Notes: generated by a model not told the origin, from the letters alone. A stretch of 64,000 nt of DNA from Butyrivibrio sp. MC2021 (GCF_000621605.1 NZ_JHXX01000002.1:186001-250000), one strand, 5' to 3'; positions 1 through 7,932 are shown, counted from the first letter of the stretch. Numbers and translations: made by a program.

Positions 1-2
1 TA

Positions 3-341
3 AATAATGAAAAACAAAAATTGATTGACGATGCGAAAAAGGAGAAAGAAGAAAAAGACGAACTTGTAGATAGAATTAAGAAGCTAGAGGGCAGCGAGAA
101 GAAAAGAAAGGAAAGAAATAGAAAAATATTTATAGGTATTATTATTACTGCTATAGTAATGTGCTTGATTGGTTTTATAATTCTATATGGGTATGGAACA
201 TATTATGATAAAGCATGGGCAAAAGTTACTGGAGCTATATTGGGATTAACAGATGTTGTTAGTATGTTAATAGCCGTTGTTAAATTTATTTTTTCAAAAA
301 GAAACTCTAGTCAAGATGAAAAGTACAATAAGGCTGCCTGA
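3..341 (+). CDS. C-terminal part of a coiled-coil membrane protein (5' end outside window)
   Basis: The reading frame is open from base 3 to the stop at 339-341, with no in-frame stop before the first possible start (TTG at 21), so this is probably the tail of a longer gene. The visible part begins with a highly charged, Lys/Glu-rich helix (about residues 1-45) likely to form a coiled coil, followed by two hydrophobic segments (around IFIGIIITAIVMCLIGFIIL and VTGAILGLTDVVSMLIAVV) and a short charged tail. This is the shape of a membrane-anchored accessory protein with a cytoplasmic N-terminal domain. I do not recognise the family. The sequence is more AT-rich than the sugar operons further along, which fits an accessory origin. 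Confidence 0.6.
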   Translation, partial: NNEKQKLIDDAKKEKEEKDELVDRIKKLEGSEKKRKERNRKIFIGIIITAIVMCLIGFIILYGYGTYYDKAWAKVTGAILGLTDVVSMLIAVVKFIFSKRNSSQDEKYNKAA

Positions 342-765
342 GGAAATAAGCATAAACACAGAAAGGTCAAAAGTATTAAAATGAGGCTGTAATTTTTTGA
401 GGGACCATTATGGGAATAGCTGCCTATTACTGTAAACAATCTGTGATAAAATGCTTATGATAAGAATTGAATAACTGTAGTTTTCAACGCAAAGAGCGTC
501 CCTTGGCATCGGTGAAACACTCGTCACCCTAGCTGTGGACGCTCTTCATAATTGTTTTTCCTGATTTTCGATGAAGCGAAAGCCATCTGAACCAGTCCCT
601 CTCATAAGAAAACCTAATAACTAAGGTGAAGCTTAAGCCACCGTTGCTTTGTATTTTCTTATCTGATTATTTATACGAATGAAATTTGAGTTGTGGCAAA
701 AGATATTTAAAAGTTTTTTGGTACAATGGAATGGAACCAGAGAATGAGGTGGGGGAAGGTATATC
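342..765. other. Intergenic stretch holding the first copy of a duplicated structured element
   Basis: No convincing gene is present. It contains the hairpin element at 485-546 and, further downstream, a flank (about 655-735) that is again similar to the region following the second copy: both have CTTATCT, ATACGAA/ATACGAAC, TGGCAAAAGAT and TACAATGGAAT in the same order. The TACAAT at 722-727 could be a -10 box for the NERD gene, but I cannot place a -35 box at normal spacing. Confidence 0.5.
485..546 (+). repeat. Structured dispersed repeat, copy 1 (nested hairpin)
   Basis: A 10-bp outer stem AAGAGCGTCC (492-501) pairs with GGACGCTCTT (537-546). Inside it GGTGA (511-515) pairs with TCACC (524-528). 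Copy 2 lies at 1382-1443 with identical stems and a changed inner loop. A T-rich run follows a few bases downstream, so it may work as a terminator with an elaborate loop or as a small structured RNA. Confidence 0.65.
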
Positions 766-1377
766 GTGGGAATAATGTTTGCTTTCATTTCTCTTTTATT
801 CATAGCTCTTTTAATTGCACTTGTAACCGTTGCTATTTCCAAAGGTAAGCTTCCCTATAACTTTGAATCACCTGAGAAGCGCGCCGGTAGGTATGGTGAG
901 CGCTTTGCTACGCAGATCATTGGAGAAATACTGAAGGAGAATGACACTCTTTTAACCAATCTGCATATAGTGGCAGCAGGCAAGCAGTGCGAGCTCGACA
1001 ATGTGGTTATCAATAATCGAGGCGTTTTTATCATTGAAGTGAAGAACTATACCGGAGAGCTATTTGGCGAGGAGGATGATGAGCAGTGGATCAAGAACAA
1101 GATAACGCTGGGAGGCTCTTTTTACCAGGAAACCATAAGGAATCCCATTAAGCAGGTTAACCGCCAGATCTACATTACGTCTCAGTATCTGAAGGAGTAC
1201 GGCCTGGATACATGGGTAGAGGGATATGTGTTCTTTGTGGAGATGAATAGTCCTGTTGTCAGTAAGCGAGTGCTGGTAACCCAGAAGGATATTGATGATG
1301 CCATTCATTATGGGTATAACAATAAGCTTACGGTGGATAAGAAGAATAAGATAGTTGAGCTGCTAAAAATGAAATAA
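766..1377 (+). CDS. Membrane-anchored NERD (nuclease-related) domain protein
   Basis: 203 residues: one N-terminal membrane segment (about 3-24) followed by a NERD domain (about 40-150). Visible family marks are the RAGRYGERFA helix with its conserved Glu, the E-L-D-N-V-V strand and the EVKNYTGE strand, together forming the E...D...ExK pattern of a PD-(D/E)XK-like nuclease fold. NERD proteins are thought to act on nucleic acid, but their roles are poorly known. GTG at 766 is preferred because GGGGAAGG lies about 8 bases upstream; ATG at 775 is an alternative. It is flanked on both sides by copies of the structured repeat, so it may have moved as a unit. Next to the AbiH gene, a defence role is possible but is inference. 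Confidence 0.8.
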   Translation: MGIMFAFISLLFIALLIALVTVAISKGKLPYNFESPEKRAGRYGERFATQIIGEILKENDTLLTNLHIVAAGKQCELDNVVINNRGVFIIEVKNYTGELFGEEDDEQWIKNKITLGGSFYQETIRNPIKQVNRQIYITSQYLKEYGLDTWVEGYVFFVEMNSPVVSKRVLVTQKDIDDAIHYGYNNKLTVDKKNKIVELLKMK

Positions 1378-1381
1378 AATC

Positions 1382-1450
1382 CAACGCAAAGAGCGTCCAT
1401 TGGCATCGGTGAAACGTAAGTCACCCTAGCTGTGGACGCTCTTATTTTTT
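1382..1450 (+). repeat. Structured dispersed repeat, copy 2 (nested hairpin, terminator-like)
   Basis: AAGAGCGTCC (1389-1398) pairs with GGACGCTCTT (1434-1443), which runs straight into ATTTTTTCTT; GGTGA (1408-1412) pairs with TCACC (1421-1425). It begins 4 bases after the NERD stop codon, so it probably terminates that transcript. Between the copies, stems are conserved while the inner loop differs (AACACTCG versus AACGTAAG), as expected for a conserved RNA fold. Confidence 0.65.
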
Positions 1451-1579
1451 CTTATCTTTATTGCTAATACGAACGAAAATGCTTTTATGGCAAAAGATTT
1501 TTGTTACAATGGAATAAGCGTATTCCTGGGAAGCAGGAGCTGGGGCTCTGATGCTGAAAAAAACTAATTGGGGGTAACT

Positions 1580-3415
1580 ATGAAAATACTTATTGTTGGA
1601 AACGGATTTGATTTGGAACATAAATTGGGAACTCAGTACACTCAGTTTATGGACTTTGTAAAATGGATTACGACAAGAGAATATCCTATTCCAGAGGGCA
1701 AATGGAAAGATGATGCTGAGAAGCTCAAGAAATACAATATAGATACATATGAGAAACTTTCTTCATCAAATCCCCAAATAATAAAAGAATTTAATGAACT
1801 TATTAAGGACAATTTTTGGTTACATCATTTTGAAAAGGTTAGAGGAGAAAACAATAAAACATGGATTGACTTTGAAAGTGAAGTAGCTTCATTAATGAGG
1901 GTGATTGAGAAGTTCAGAGAAGCGTATCTTAATCGTGCTACATTCGAAAACGAAGCATTGGATAGTACAGATGAGGAACGATTTTTTTATTTATCAGTTA
2001 TTTACGGATATGATATAAACACCGTATTTGCAAGGGAATTTGAGGGGAATACTATTGGTGGTAATAAAATAAGTAATGGAGCAAAAAAGTTTAATGGGAG
2101 TAGCTTTGATGGAAAGACATTTAATGATATAAGAGATCTTTTCTTGAAACATCTTAGAAAATTAGCACGTGCCCTTGAAATCTATTTTGTATATTGGATT
2201 GACCCGGCCCCTGTAGATATAATAAATCCGGCTATTATGAAAATTCATCCCAATAAGGTTATTTCATTTAACTATACTCATACGTTTGAAAAGGTTTATA
2301 GAAAAAATGATGTAGGGGTGGAGTATTGCTATATACACGGAGAAGCTAAGAAAAATTCTACATTTGAATCCAATGAAATGGTATTGGGTATTCATGATAA
2401 TAGCGATAAAATCGGAGAATACGATTATTTAATTGGATTTAAGAAGTATTACCAGAAGCTGTTCTTTGGAACAGATACTACATATAAAAAATGGTTTAAA
2501 GAAATCGATGCCAATGATGATAAAAAACATGAAGTATTTATATTTGGTCATTCGTTAGATGTTACTGACAAAGAGATATTTGCTCCTTTACTAGACAATG
2601 AAAATGTTATAACAACTATTTATTGCAAAGATAAGAAAAAACGTGGGGAGCTTATTTCAAAAGTGATAGCGCTGATTGGTAAGGATAAAACTATCCAGAA
2701 AATGTATTCTGGGAAATTGATTTTTAAAGTGCAGCCCGCATCATTAGAAATAAAAGAAAGCGAATTAGAGGTAAAATCAGATATTTATGATCTGTATCGA
2801 TTGGATGAATTAGAGTTTGATATTATTCAGGATTTACTGAAAAAAATTAGAGAGAAAATTACCGGAAGAGAGTTGAATTATTTTCATGCAACTAACTATG
2901 CTATAGACATTGGTGACGCTCTTGATAAATTTGAACTCCTCACAGATGACTTATTGGAAGGAATTAAGAAAATTATCTTTAGCACGATGAGTAGGGAGTC
3001 AAGAAATGAACCTTTTGATGTAATCGAGTGGTTCGATTTAGATGGTGGAGACAATCCCATTATCAGGCTCAAAACAGGTAAGCTTGTTGATTTTGCCAAT
3101 TCATGTCTTACAGAGAAGAAAGAAAATTTAGCGGATAAGTATCCAAAGGAGAGCTTGGTGTGCAATAAGCAACAAAAAGAACCAAAAGATATGGATGAAA
3201 ATGATTTTTGTGATGCTTTTAATCTTGCATACGAACAATTTGAGAAGTTGGGATTATTTGAACAGAATTACTTTGATTATTTTCAAGAATTGATAAGCTG
3301 TAATTATTCTGCTGCACATGAAGGGGTTAAACTATTAAAAGAGTTGTTAGTTTCAAAGGACAATGATTTTAAACAAATCTATATTGCTAAGTTAGAAAAT
3401 TATTTTTATATGTAA
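1580..3415 (+). CDS. abiH: AbiH-family phage abortive-infection protein
   Basis: 611 residues. The N-terminus MKILIVGNGFDLEHKLGT carries the GNGFDL signature of the AbiH family, first described from lactococcal abortive-infection systems. Other family motifs are VISFNYTHT, a YIHGEA strand and FIFGHSLDVTDKEIF. These lie in roughly the first 340 residues; the last ~220 residues are an additional acidic, helical region without an obvious match. ATG 1580 is chosen over TTG 1568 because GGGGG at 1570-1574 sits at ribosome-binding distance from it. The gene stands alone with its own upstream structured repeat. Family membership is clear; the biochemical mechanism of AbiH is not established. Confidence 0.85.
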   Translation: MKILIVGNGFDLEHKLGTQYTQFMDFVKWITTREYPIPEGKWKDDAEKLKKYNIDTYEKLSSSNPQIIKEFNELIKDNFWLHHFEKVRGENNKTWIDFESEVASLMRVIEKFREAYLNRATFENEALDSTDEERFFYLSVIYGYDINTVFAREFEGNTIGGNKISNGAKKFNGSSFDGKTFNDIRDLFLKHLRKLARALEIYFVYWIDPAPVDIINPAIMKIHPNKVISFNYTHTFEKVYRKNDVGVEYCYIHGEAKKNSTFESNEMVLGIHDNSDKIGEYDYLIGFKKYYQKLFFGTDTTYKKWFKEIDANDDKKHEVFIFGHSLDVTDKEIFAPLLDNENVITTIYCKDKKKRGELISKVIALIGKDKTIQKMYSGKLIFKVQPASLEIKESELEVKSDIYDLYRLDELEFDIIQDLLKKIREKITGRELNYFHATNYAIDIGDALDKFELLTDDLLEGIKKIIFSTMSRESRNEPFDVIEWFDLDGGDNPIIRLKTGKLVDFANSCLTEKKENLADKYPKESLVCNKQQKEPKDMDENDFCDAFNLAYEQFEKLGLFEQNYFDYFQELISCNYSAAHEGVKLLKELLVSKDNDFKQIYIAKLENYFYM

Positions 3416-3423
3416 AGAGTAAA

Positions 3424-3561
3424 ATGAGTACAAAATATTTTTTTGAAGATTCTATGGAAGAATTGGATTTCAGTATCTTTTTGCTTATTAGCTTTAAACG
3501 ATATTTGAATAATCCGGACGAAGCTTTTATTCTTCCGGCACAGCGAAGGCCTCTGCGTTGA
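3424..3561 (+). CDS. Short ORF directly after AbiH, possible gene remnant
   Basis: A 45-residue ORF starts 9 bases after the AbiH stop (MSTKYFFEDSMEELDFSIF...). Its end overlaps the end of the convergent lipoprotein gene, where coding is unlikely on both strands, so it looks like the start of a gene cut off by rearrangement rather than a functional peptide. No family recognised. Confidence 0.3.
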   Translation: MSTKYFFEDSMEELDFSIFLLISFKRYLNNPDEAFILPAQRRPLR

Positions 3562-4063
3562 TCACCAGAGAACCGTCTTTGCCGCTTATACCTATGGTAA
3601 ATGTCTTTATGTTCCCGTCTGAATCTTTATAGCAATAGCCGTTGAGCGACATATCTCCGGGAAAGTTTAAAGGAACGGCAATGGGAGCATCTTCCTTAAG
3701 TTCTGCAGAGCGAAACACCTCTGTGGGAATGAAGTCCGGATTGCCATTATCATCGATGTTGAGTTCCAGGGAAAACACCCTGAAGTCCTGTACGTTAACG
3801 TCTGTATGGAACAGGACAACTGTCTCATAATCTGCACTGTTAACTTCCATTGTCTCTGAAGCATCCACATAATCAGGATATAAGTTCTCCACATCAACAA
3901 GATAATCTGCAGATACGTTAGCGTTCTTCGTCGGCTCCGGGATGGAGACGGAAAGAGTACTATCCGCAGAACTATCCTCAGGTATATCTGTATTTTTTCC
4001 GCAGGCTGTTATACCGGCGCATAGGGTAACTACTGTGAATAGTAAAACTAATACTTTTTTCAT
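3527..4063 (-). CDS. Secreted lipoprotein of unknown function
   Basis: 178 residues. MKKVLVLLFTVVTLCAGITACG is a typical lipoprotein signal peptide with lipobox ITAC, so the mature protein is anchored to the outside of the membrane. A Ser/Thr/Pro-rich linker follows, then a beta-rich domain of about 110 residues without a motif I know. The gene is convergent with AbiH and divergent from the gene at 4207, leaving a 143-bp shared promoter region. Function unknown. Confidence 0.75.
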   Translation of the reverse strand: MKKVLVLLFTVVTLCAGITACGKNTDIPEDSSADSTLSVSIPEPTKNANVSADYLVDVENLYPDYVDASETMEVNSADYETVVLFHTDVNVQDFRVFSLELNIDDNGNPDFIPTEVFRSAELKEDAPIAVPLNFPGDMSLNGYCYKDSDGNIKTFTIGISGKDGSLVINAEAFAVPEE

Positions 4064-4143
4064 AATGAGTTCCTCTTTTAGACAAAGTCTTTTTCCAAAT
4101 TAGAGTATAGCATACCCCAATGCCAAGAAATAGGCACCAGCAT

Positions 4144-4179
4144 GTGACAAAAGTAATATATTTTTTGATATAATATAAT
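4144..4179 (+). promoter_or_regulatory. Possible promoter of the 4207 gene
   Basis: GTGACA at 4144-4149 and overlapping TATAAT boxes at 4169-4174 and 4174-4179 lie upstream of the GGAGGAG ribosome binding site. The spacing of 19 bases to the first TATAAT is longer than ideal, so the exact -35 box is uncertain. Confidence 0.35.
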
Positions 4180-4206
4180 GCATGGGGATTCGAAGGAGGA
4201 GCACAT

Positions 4207-4695
4207 ATGCTAAGTAAACCAGGTAATGGCTGGAGCACATTTCAAATATGTGAAAAGTATTTTTATGATCTGAGCTTTCTTACTGATATATCTTTCGATT
4301 GGCTTGACCAGGCAATTCATGGAATGCGAACACTGAAACCTTTTGCTGTTCATGGCTTTTGTGAACCGGGGAGAATGGTGTGCATGGTGAGCTACCACGC
4401 TTGCTATGTTGTTTTTGAGAGGGATGATACAGGGAATAAGAACCGCGGGCATGAGGAGCTATATGATGTTGATCTTTCAATGATCGATTTTTGCAAGGCC
4501 CTCTATAACGACATTAAAACTTATTCTGAAGAGTGGGTATTATGGAATTATGGAGATCATATTGATGAGGAAGATGATGTCGATGAACGCGATTTGGCTG
4601 AGCGCAGGAACAAGCTCATGGAGAAGTTAAATGAGCTGGATGCGCTAATTCAGGAGAAGGAACAGTGCTGGGATTCGAGGCATTGCTTTTTCTGA
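4207..4695 (+). CDS. Hypothetical protein
   Basis: 162 residues with a good GGAGGAG ribosome binding site 8 bases before ATG. The N-terminal ~105 residues look globular with several aromatic residues and Cys; the C-terminal part is strongly acidic (HIDEEDDVDERD) followed by a Lys/Glu-rich helix likely to form a coiled coil. No signal peptide or membrane segment, so cytoplasmic. I do not recognise the family and the neighbours give no hint. Confidence 0.65.
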   Translation: MLSKPGNGWSTFQICEKYFYDLSFLTDISFDWLDQAIHGMRTLKPFAVHGFCEPGRMVCMVSYHACYVVFERDDTGNKNRGHEELYDVDLSMIDFCKALYNDIKTYSEEWVLWNYGDHIDEEDDVDERDLAERRNKLMEKLNELDALIQEKEQCWDSRHCFF

Positions 4696-4727
4696 CAAAT
4701 GAATACTTTTTTCCTAAGGTTTTTTCC

Positions 4728-4772
4728 AAGGTTACGAACCAAAACCAAAAGTTACGTTTCGTAACCTTTTCT
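4728..4772 (+). terminator. Inverted repeat, probable terminator of the 4207 gene
   Basis: AAGGTTACGAA (4728-4738) and TTCGTAACCTT (4758-4768) are perfect arms separated by 19 bases and followed by TTCT. The long loop and short T-run make it weaker than a classic terminator; an operator role cannot be excluded. Confidence 0.45.
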
Positions 4773-4841
4773 ATTGCCACAAATTCTTTTCCCAAATATA
4801 ATGACCTCATCAGAGTCGACACTGATTAGGAGCAACTGCCA

Positions 4842-4907
4842 TGGATGAAAAAGATAAGCAGATTTTGAATATGATCAGAAACGATGCTTTTGGGGATGAT
4901 TTCTGAG
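4842..4907 (+). pseudogene. Truncated start of an Lrp/AsnC-type regulator
   Basis: An ATG-started ORF of 21 residues begins MDEKDKQILNMIRNDAF, which resembles the first helix of Lrp/AsnC winged-helix regulators (pattern LDxxDxxILxxLxxDAR). It ends at TGA after 21 codons and nothing further of the family is visible in any frame. Probably a remnant; the match is short, so this is tentative. Confidence 0.35.
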
Positions 4908-5009
4908 CATGAGATCCTGTCTGGGTTTGAGCTATCCGAGTTATAGACCATGTCATTGGTTACCATGGAGTTAAGATGGCATAGGCGTCTATTTACGGGA
5001 GGATAGCGT

Positions 5010-5240
5010 ATGTGCGATTTTTGTGAAGAACACGATGATTTATTTGAAAAACCGCTGTTTTATGAGAAGTTTAATCTGGGGATTGGCGGGGATGTTAATA
5101 TTTGGATATATATTGATGCTGCGAAAAAGCAGATATGTATGCATCTGCTAAACGACAGCAATGGAAACACTTATGAGTACCATAGGGGATGCCGGTTTTG
5201 CCCGGTATGTGGTAAGGACTTTTTTGAAGTAAAAGAGTAA
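5010..5240 (+). CDS. Small zinc-ribbon-like protein
   Basis: 76 residues starting from ATG with GGGAGGA upstream. It has Cys pairs at both ends, MCDFCEEH and CRFCPVCGKDFF, which together could bind one zinc ion and bring the termini together around a short beta domain. Proteins of this shape are frequent in prophages and accessory regions of Clostridia. Function unknown. Confidence 0.6.
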   Translation: MCDFCEEHDDLFEKPLFYEKFNLGIGGDVNIWIYIDAAKKQICMHLLNDSNGNTYEYHRGCRFCPVCGKDFFEVKE

Positions 5241-5324
5241 TATTATTAGGCCTATGCCATCGCGGGAGGAGCATGGGGTTAGATAGAGGAGTTAATGAAA
5301 TATTGAAGACCAAGAAAACATTGG

Positions 5325-5361
5325 TTTACTACCTAAAAAAATATAAAATTTAGGTAGTAAA
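5325..5361. promoter_or_regulatory. Perfect 13-bp inverted repeat before the Fic remnant
   Basis: TTTACTACCTAAA (5325-5337) and TTTAGGTAGTAAA (5349-5361) are perfect inverted arms with an 11-base AT loop. It lies 20 bases before ATG 5381 of the Fic remnant. It could be an operator of the former Fic gene or a hairpin ending transcription from upstream. Confidence 0.55.
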
Positions 5362-5380
5362 TTTTGTTTGGAGAAATATA

Positions 5381-6088
5381 TGAGAAGATTTGATTATGGT
5401 TTTTTGCAAACAAGCATTCCTGCTAATATTGTGTCGTTATCTGCTATAATAGCGGATCTTCGCGCCAAAAGGCGATTGTGGAATCTGTAAAAGGTAGTAA
5501 TGCAATTGAAGGTATCGTGACAACAGATGATAGGATCAGAGATATTGTAAATGGTGCTATTCCTGTTACGCATGATGAGAAGGAGATATCCGGATATAAA
5601 GAGGCTTTGAACCTTATTCATGCAAATCATGAGCATATACAACTGAAAGAGGATGTTATTAATTCGCTTCACAGGATGATGGAAGAAGAGGCGAATCCAT
5701 CGGAAGCAGGAAGATATAAATCTCATGACAATATGATAATGGAGTACCTTCCTGATGGTACGAGACATATAAGATTTAAGCCTGTCTCAGCAGAAGAGAC
5801 TTCCAAAGCCATGGAGCAACTTCTTTTAGCATATTATGCAGATTCTTTACATGTTACAAAGAGTTGGATGAAACCTTTATGGATATCACGCTAAAAAAAG
5901 CCAAGAAATCAGAACGTGTAGAGGCAGTTCTTTTAAATGCCATTGTTCCTATTTCAAAAGCTGATATTATGGACAAAGTTCCTGATATCAGTGTTAAGAC
6001 AGTGGAGCTTGTTCTTAGCAAAATGTTAAAAGAAGACAAGATTGTCAAAATCGGATCCTATCGAGATGCCAGATATATGAAAAAATAA
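5381..6088 (+). pseudogene. Decayed Fic-family gene lacking the catalytic core
   Basis: Three successive frames make up one former Fic protein. ATG 5381 gives MRRFDYGFLQTSIPANIVSL, the usual N-terminus of Fic/DOC proteins of this type. It runs into a stop at about 5490, and the next frame continues with ESVKGSNAIEGIVTTDDRI, the conserved Fic_N motif, after losing roughly 20 residues. That frame ends at 5894. The third frame, with KELDETFMDITLKKAKKSERVE, supplies the C-terminal winged-helix part to 6088. The segment that should carry HPFxxGNGRxxR, the AMP-transfer motif, is missing altogether. The gene therefore has at least two frame changes and a deletion of its active site, and cannot encode an active enzyme. 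Whether any fragment is still made is unknown. Confidence 0.8.
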
Positions 6089-6127
6089 GAGTTATTTGAG
6101 GCGGATTAGGAGGAAAGGAAAAAGCAT

Positions 6128-6586
6128 ATGAGGAAAAGATTTTTTATTTTAGCAACTGTAATGCTTGTTTTGACGGTTGCTGGATGTGGAGCTAAAACTG
6201 AATCGGATGTAGAAATTATAGGTGGGGCTGATGGACCAACATCAATTTTTCTTGCATCTAAGAATAATAAGGATAGTTACACCCAGATTGATCAGGAAAC
6301 AGCGAAGGTGATGATGGATCTTGACGATGGTCATGTTGTTGTGGATGTAAGAAGGCAGGATGAATTTGATGAAGGACACATTCCCGGAGCAATCTGCATC
6401 CCCAACGAGAGCATAATAGATTCAATGCCCTCGGAGCTTCCGGATCTGGACCAGATAATCCTTATCTATTGCAGAAGTGGCAGGCGTAGTAAAGAGGCTG
6501 CCCAGAAGCTTCATGATATGGGATATACTAATGTATATGAGTTCGGCGGAATCATAGATTGGACCGGAGAGGTTGTAACAGGGTAA
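6128..6586 (+). CDS. Rhodanese-domain lipoprotein with an IIGGADGPTSIF segment
   Basis: 152 residues. The signal peptide ends in the lipobox VAGC, so the protein is membrane-anchored and extracytoplasmic. Residues ~55-150 are a rhodanese domain: VVVDVRRQDEFDEGHIPGA and the active loop IYCRSGRRS, whose Cys would carry sulfur as a persulfide. Between them (about 30-42) is IIGGADGPTSIFLA, a sequence otherwise known to me from the membrane-embedded beta subunits of sodium-pumping decarboxylases (OadB/GcdB). Its role here is unexplained. The next gene follows after 38 bases. Ribosome binding site AGGAGGAAAGG is strong. Sulfurtransferase activity is inferred from the motif. Confidence 0.8.
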   Translation: MRKRFFILATVMLVLTVAGCGAKTESDVEIIGGADGPTSIFLASKNNKDSYTQIDQETAKVMMDLDDGHVVVDVRRQDEFDEGHIPGAICIPNESIIDSMPSELPDLDQIILIYCRSGRRSKEAAQKLHDMGYTNVYEFGGIIDWTGEVVTG

Positions 6587-6624
6587 GAGGACCGGAGAGT
6601 ATCAGACGGAGGAGCGTATATAGC

Positions 6625-6909
6625 ATGCATTCGAAGATTGTTCTTTGCTTAAGTGAAAAAGAGGATGAAGTTCTGGATAAACAGATAGCAATGCTCAAAG
6701 AGCGGAATCATGCGGAAGTGGTGAGACTTGGTGCTGATGAGGCGAGGGACTTCCTTGATTCCTGTGAGAGTGAGGTGCTGTTTATCAGTGATAATAAGGA
6801 ACTCCTGGAAACAGCCGTAAATAAGGGCATTGCTACCAACGAACCTCAGAAGATGAGGGAATCCTACGCCAAGGCGATGGAAATGCTTAAAGCTCTTGGG
6901 ATGACATAG
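6625..6909 (+). CDS. Hypothetical small protein
   Basis: 94 residues. ATG 6625 is preferred over upstream starts because CGGAGGAG lies at 6607-6614. The protein begins MHSKIVLCLSEKEDEVLDKQ and contains SEVLFISDNKELLETAVNKGIATN, which is reminiscent of an alternating alpha/beta fold such as part of a HAD-like domain, but no catalytic motif is present. Cytoplasmic. Probably co-transcribed with the rhodanese lipoprotein. Function unknown. Confidence 0.6.
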   Translation: MHSKIVLCLSEKEDEVLDKQIAMLKERNHAEVVRLGADEARDFLDSCESEVLFISDNKELLETAVNKGIATNEPQKMRESYAKAMEMLKALGMT

Positions 6910-6977
6910 AGATTTTTGAAAATTGGATATATGGCTCAATTTTCGCACGAGTATTTAAGGCATGGGAGGAAAAATGA

Positions 6978-7538
6978 ATGGTTTTATATGTAAATGCGTG
7001 CGCCAGAACAGATTCAAGAACAAATCGAATAGCATCAGAATTTCTGGAAAAGATTGATGGAGAGATTAAAGAAGTAAAACTGTCTGAAGTCAGTTTCCCT
7101 GACACCAGTGAGGAATTTCTTAGGAAAAGAGACGGCTTCATAGCAGCGAATAATTTCGAAGATCCGTATTTTGACCTGGCAAAGCAGTTTGCCCAAGCGG
7201 ACACTATAGTTATTGCCGCGCCTTATTGGGATTTATCTTTTCCTGCAGTGTTAAAGCAGTATATTGAACATATTAATGTTCTGGGAATAACTTTTGAGTA
7301 TTCTCCGCAGGGTACACCCATTGCCTTATGCAAGGCCAAAAAGCTGTATTACATAATGACTGCCGGAGGTGCCTATGTGCCGGAAGAATTCGGTTTCGGA
7401 TACATAAAGGCTCTTGCGCAGAACTTCTATGGCATAAAGGATGTGGAGCTGATCAAGGCAACCGGTCTTGATATACAGGGAAATGATCCTGATGAGATAG
7501 TGCAGAACTGTATTAATATGCTGCCGGAGGTGCTATGA
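6978..7538 (+). CDS. FMN-dependent NADH-azoreductase / NAD(P)H dehydrogenase-like flavoprotein
   Basis: 186 residues with a flavodoxin-like fold. MVLYVNACARTDSRTNRIASEF matches the phosphate-binding start of AzoR/MdaB-type quinone reductases, APYWDLSFPAVLKQYIEHI the flavin-contacting loop and helix, and YYIMTAGGAYV the third nucleotide-binding strand. The enzyme would transfer electrons from NAD(P)H through FMN to quinones or azo compounds in the cytoplasm. GGGAGG at 6964-6969 precedes ATG 6978. The stop overlaps the start of the DUF1284 gene by 4 bases, so the two are translationally coupled. Confidence 0.85.
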   Translation: MVLYVNACARTDSRTNRIASEFLEKIDGEIKEVKLSEVSFPDTSEEFLRKRDGFIAANNFEDPYFDLAKQFAQADTIVIAAPYWDLSFPAVLKQYIEHINVLGITFEYSPQGTPIALCKAKKLYYIMTAGGAYVPEEFGFGYIKALAQNFYGIKDVELIKATGLDIQGNDPDEIVQNCINMLPEVL

Positions 7539-7912
7539 GCAGAGTGTTACGACCACATCATGGAATGTGCTTTCAGTTCTATGAAGGCAAAGGCTACAGT
7601 GAAGACTTTACTGATCATATGGGGCGGATAATCAGGGAGATGGAAGCTGACCCGTCTCAGATCATCAAACTGCAGGTGGAGACGGATATTGTCTGTGAGA
7701 ACTGCCCCAACAATATGGCAGGAGAGTGCTCTACAGCTGATAAAGTAAAAAGATATGACGAAGAAGTCCTGAGGGCCTGCGGCTTGGCTGAGGGCGATGA
7801 GATCTCTTTTGCCGAGTTCACAGACCTTGTGAGGGACAAAATCATCGACGCCGGAATCAGAAGTGATATATGCGGAGACTGCAGCTGGGACTATATCTGC
7901 AGAGAAAAGTGA
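7535..7912 (+). CDS. DUF1284 cysteine-rich protein
   Basis: 125 residues. LRPHHGMCFQFYEGKGYSEDFTDHM is the start typical of DUF1284. Seven or more Cys follow, including ENCPNNMAGECS and DICGDCSWDYIC, an arrangement suited to an iron-sulfur cluster or other metal site. Translation is coupled to the azoreductase-like gene upstream (ATGA overlap), suggesting a shared redox role, though that link is inference. No signal peptide. Confidence 0.8.
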   Translation: MSRVLRPHHGMCFQFYEGKGYSEDFTDHMGRIIREMEADPSQIIKLQVETDIVCENCPNNMAGECSTADKVKRYDEEVLRACGLAEGDEISFAEFTDLVRDKIIDAGIRSDICGDCSWDYICREK

Positions 7913-7932
7913 AAAGGAGTAAAATAAAAAAC

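Larger units (their letters stand above)
4696..5009. other. Intergenic stretch with inverted repeat and a truncated Lrp-like start
   Basis: It holds the 11-bp inverted repeat at 4728-4768 and a 21-residue ORF at 4842-4907 described separately. After that ORF, the region up to the ribosome binding site of the next gene shows only short frames interrupted by stops. Confidence 0.5.

Noticed and set aside
485-546. Possible GEMM-type c-di-GMP riboswitch because of the ACGCAAAG string
   Set aside because: The second half of the GEMM fold and the tetraloop/receptor pieces are missing, and the element is placed after genes and ends in a T-run at copy 2.
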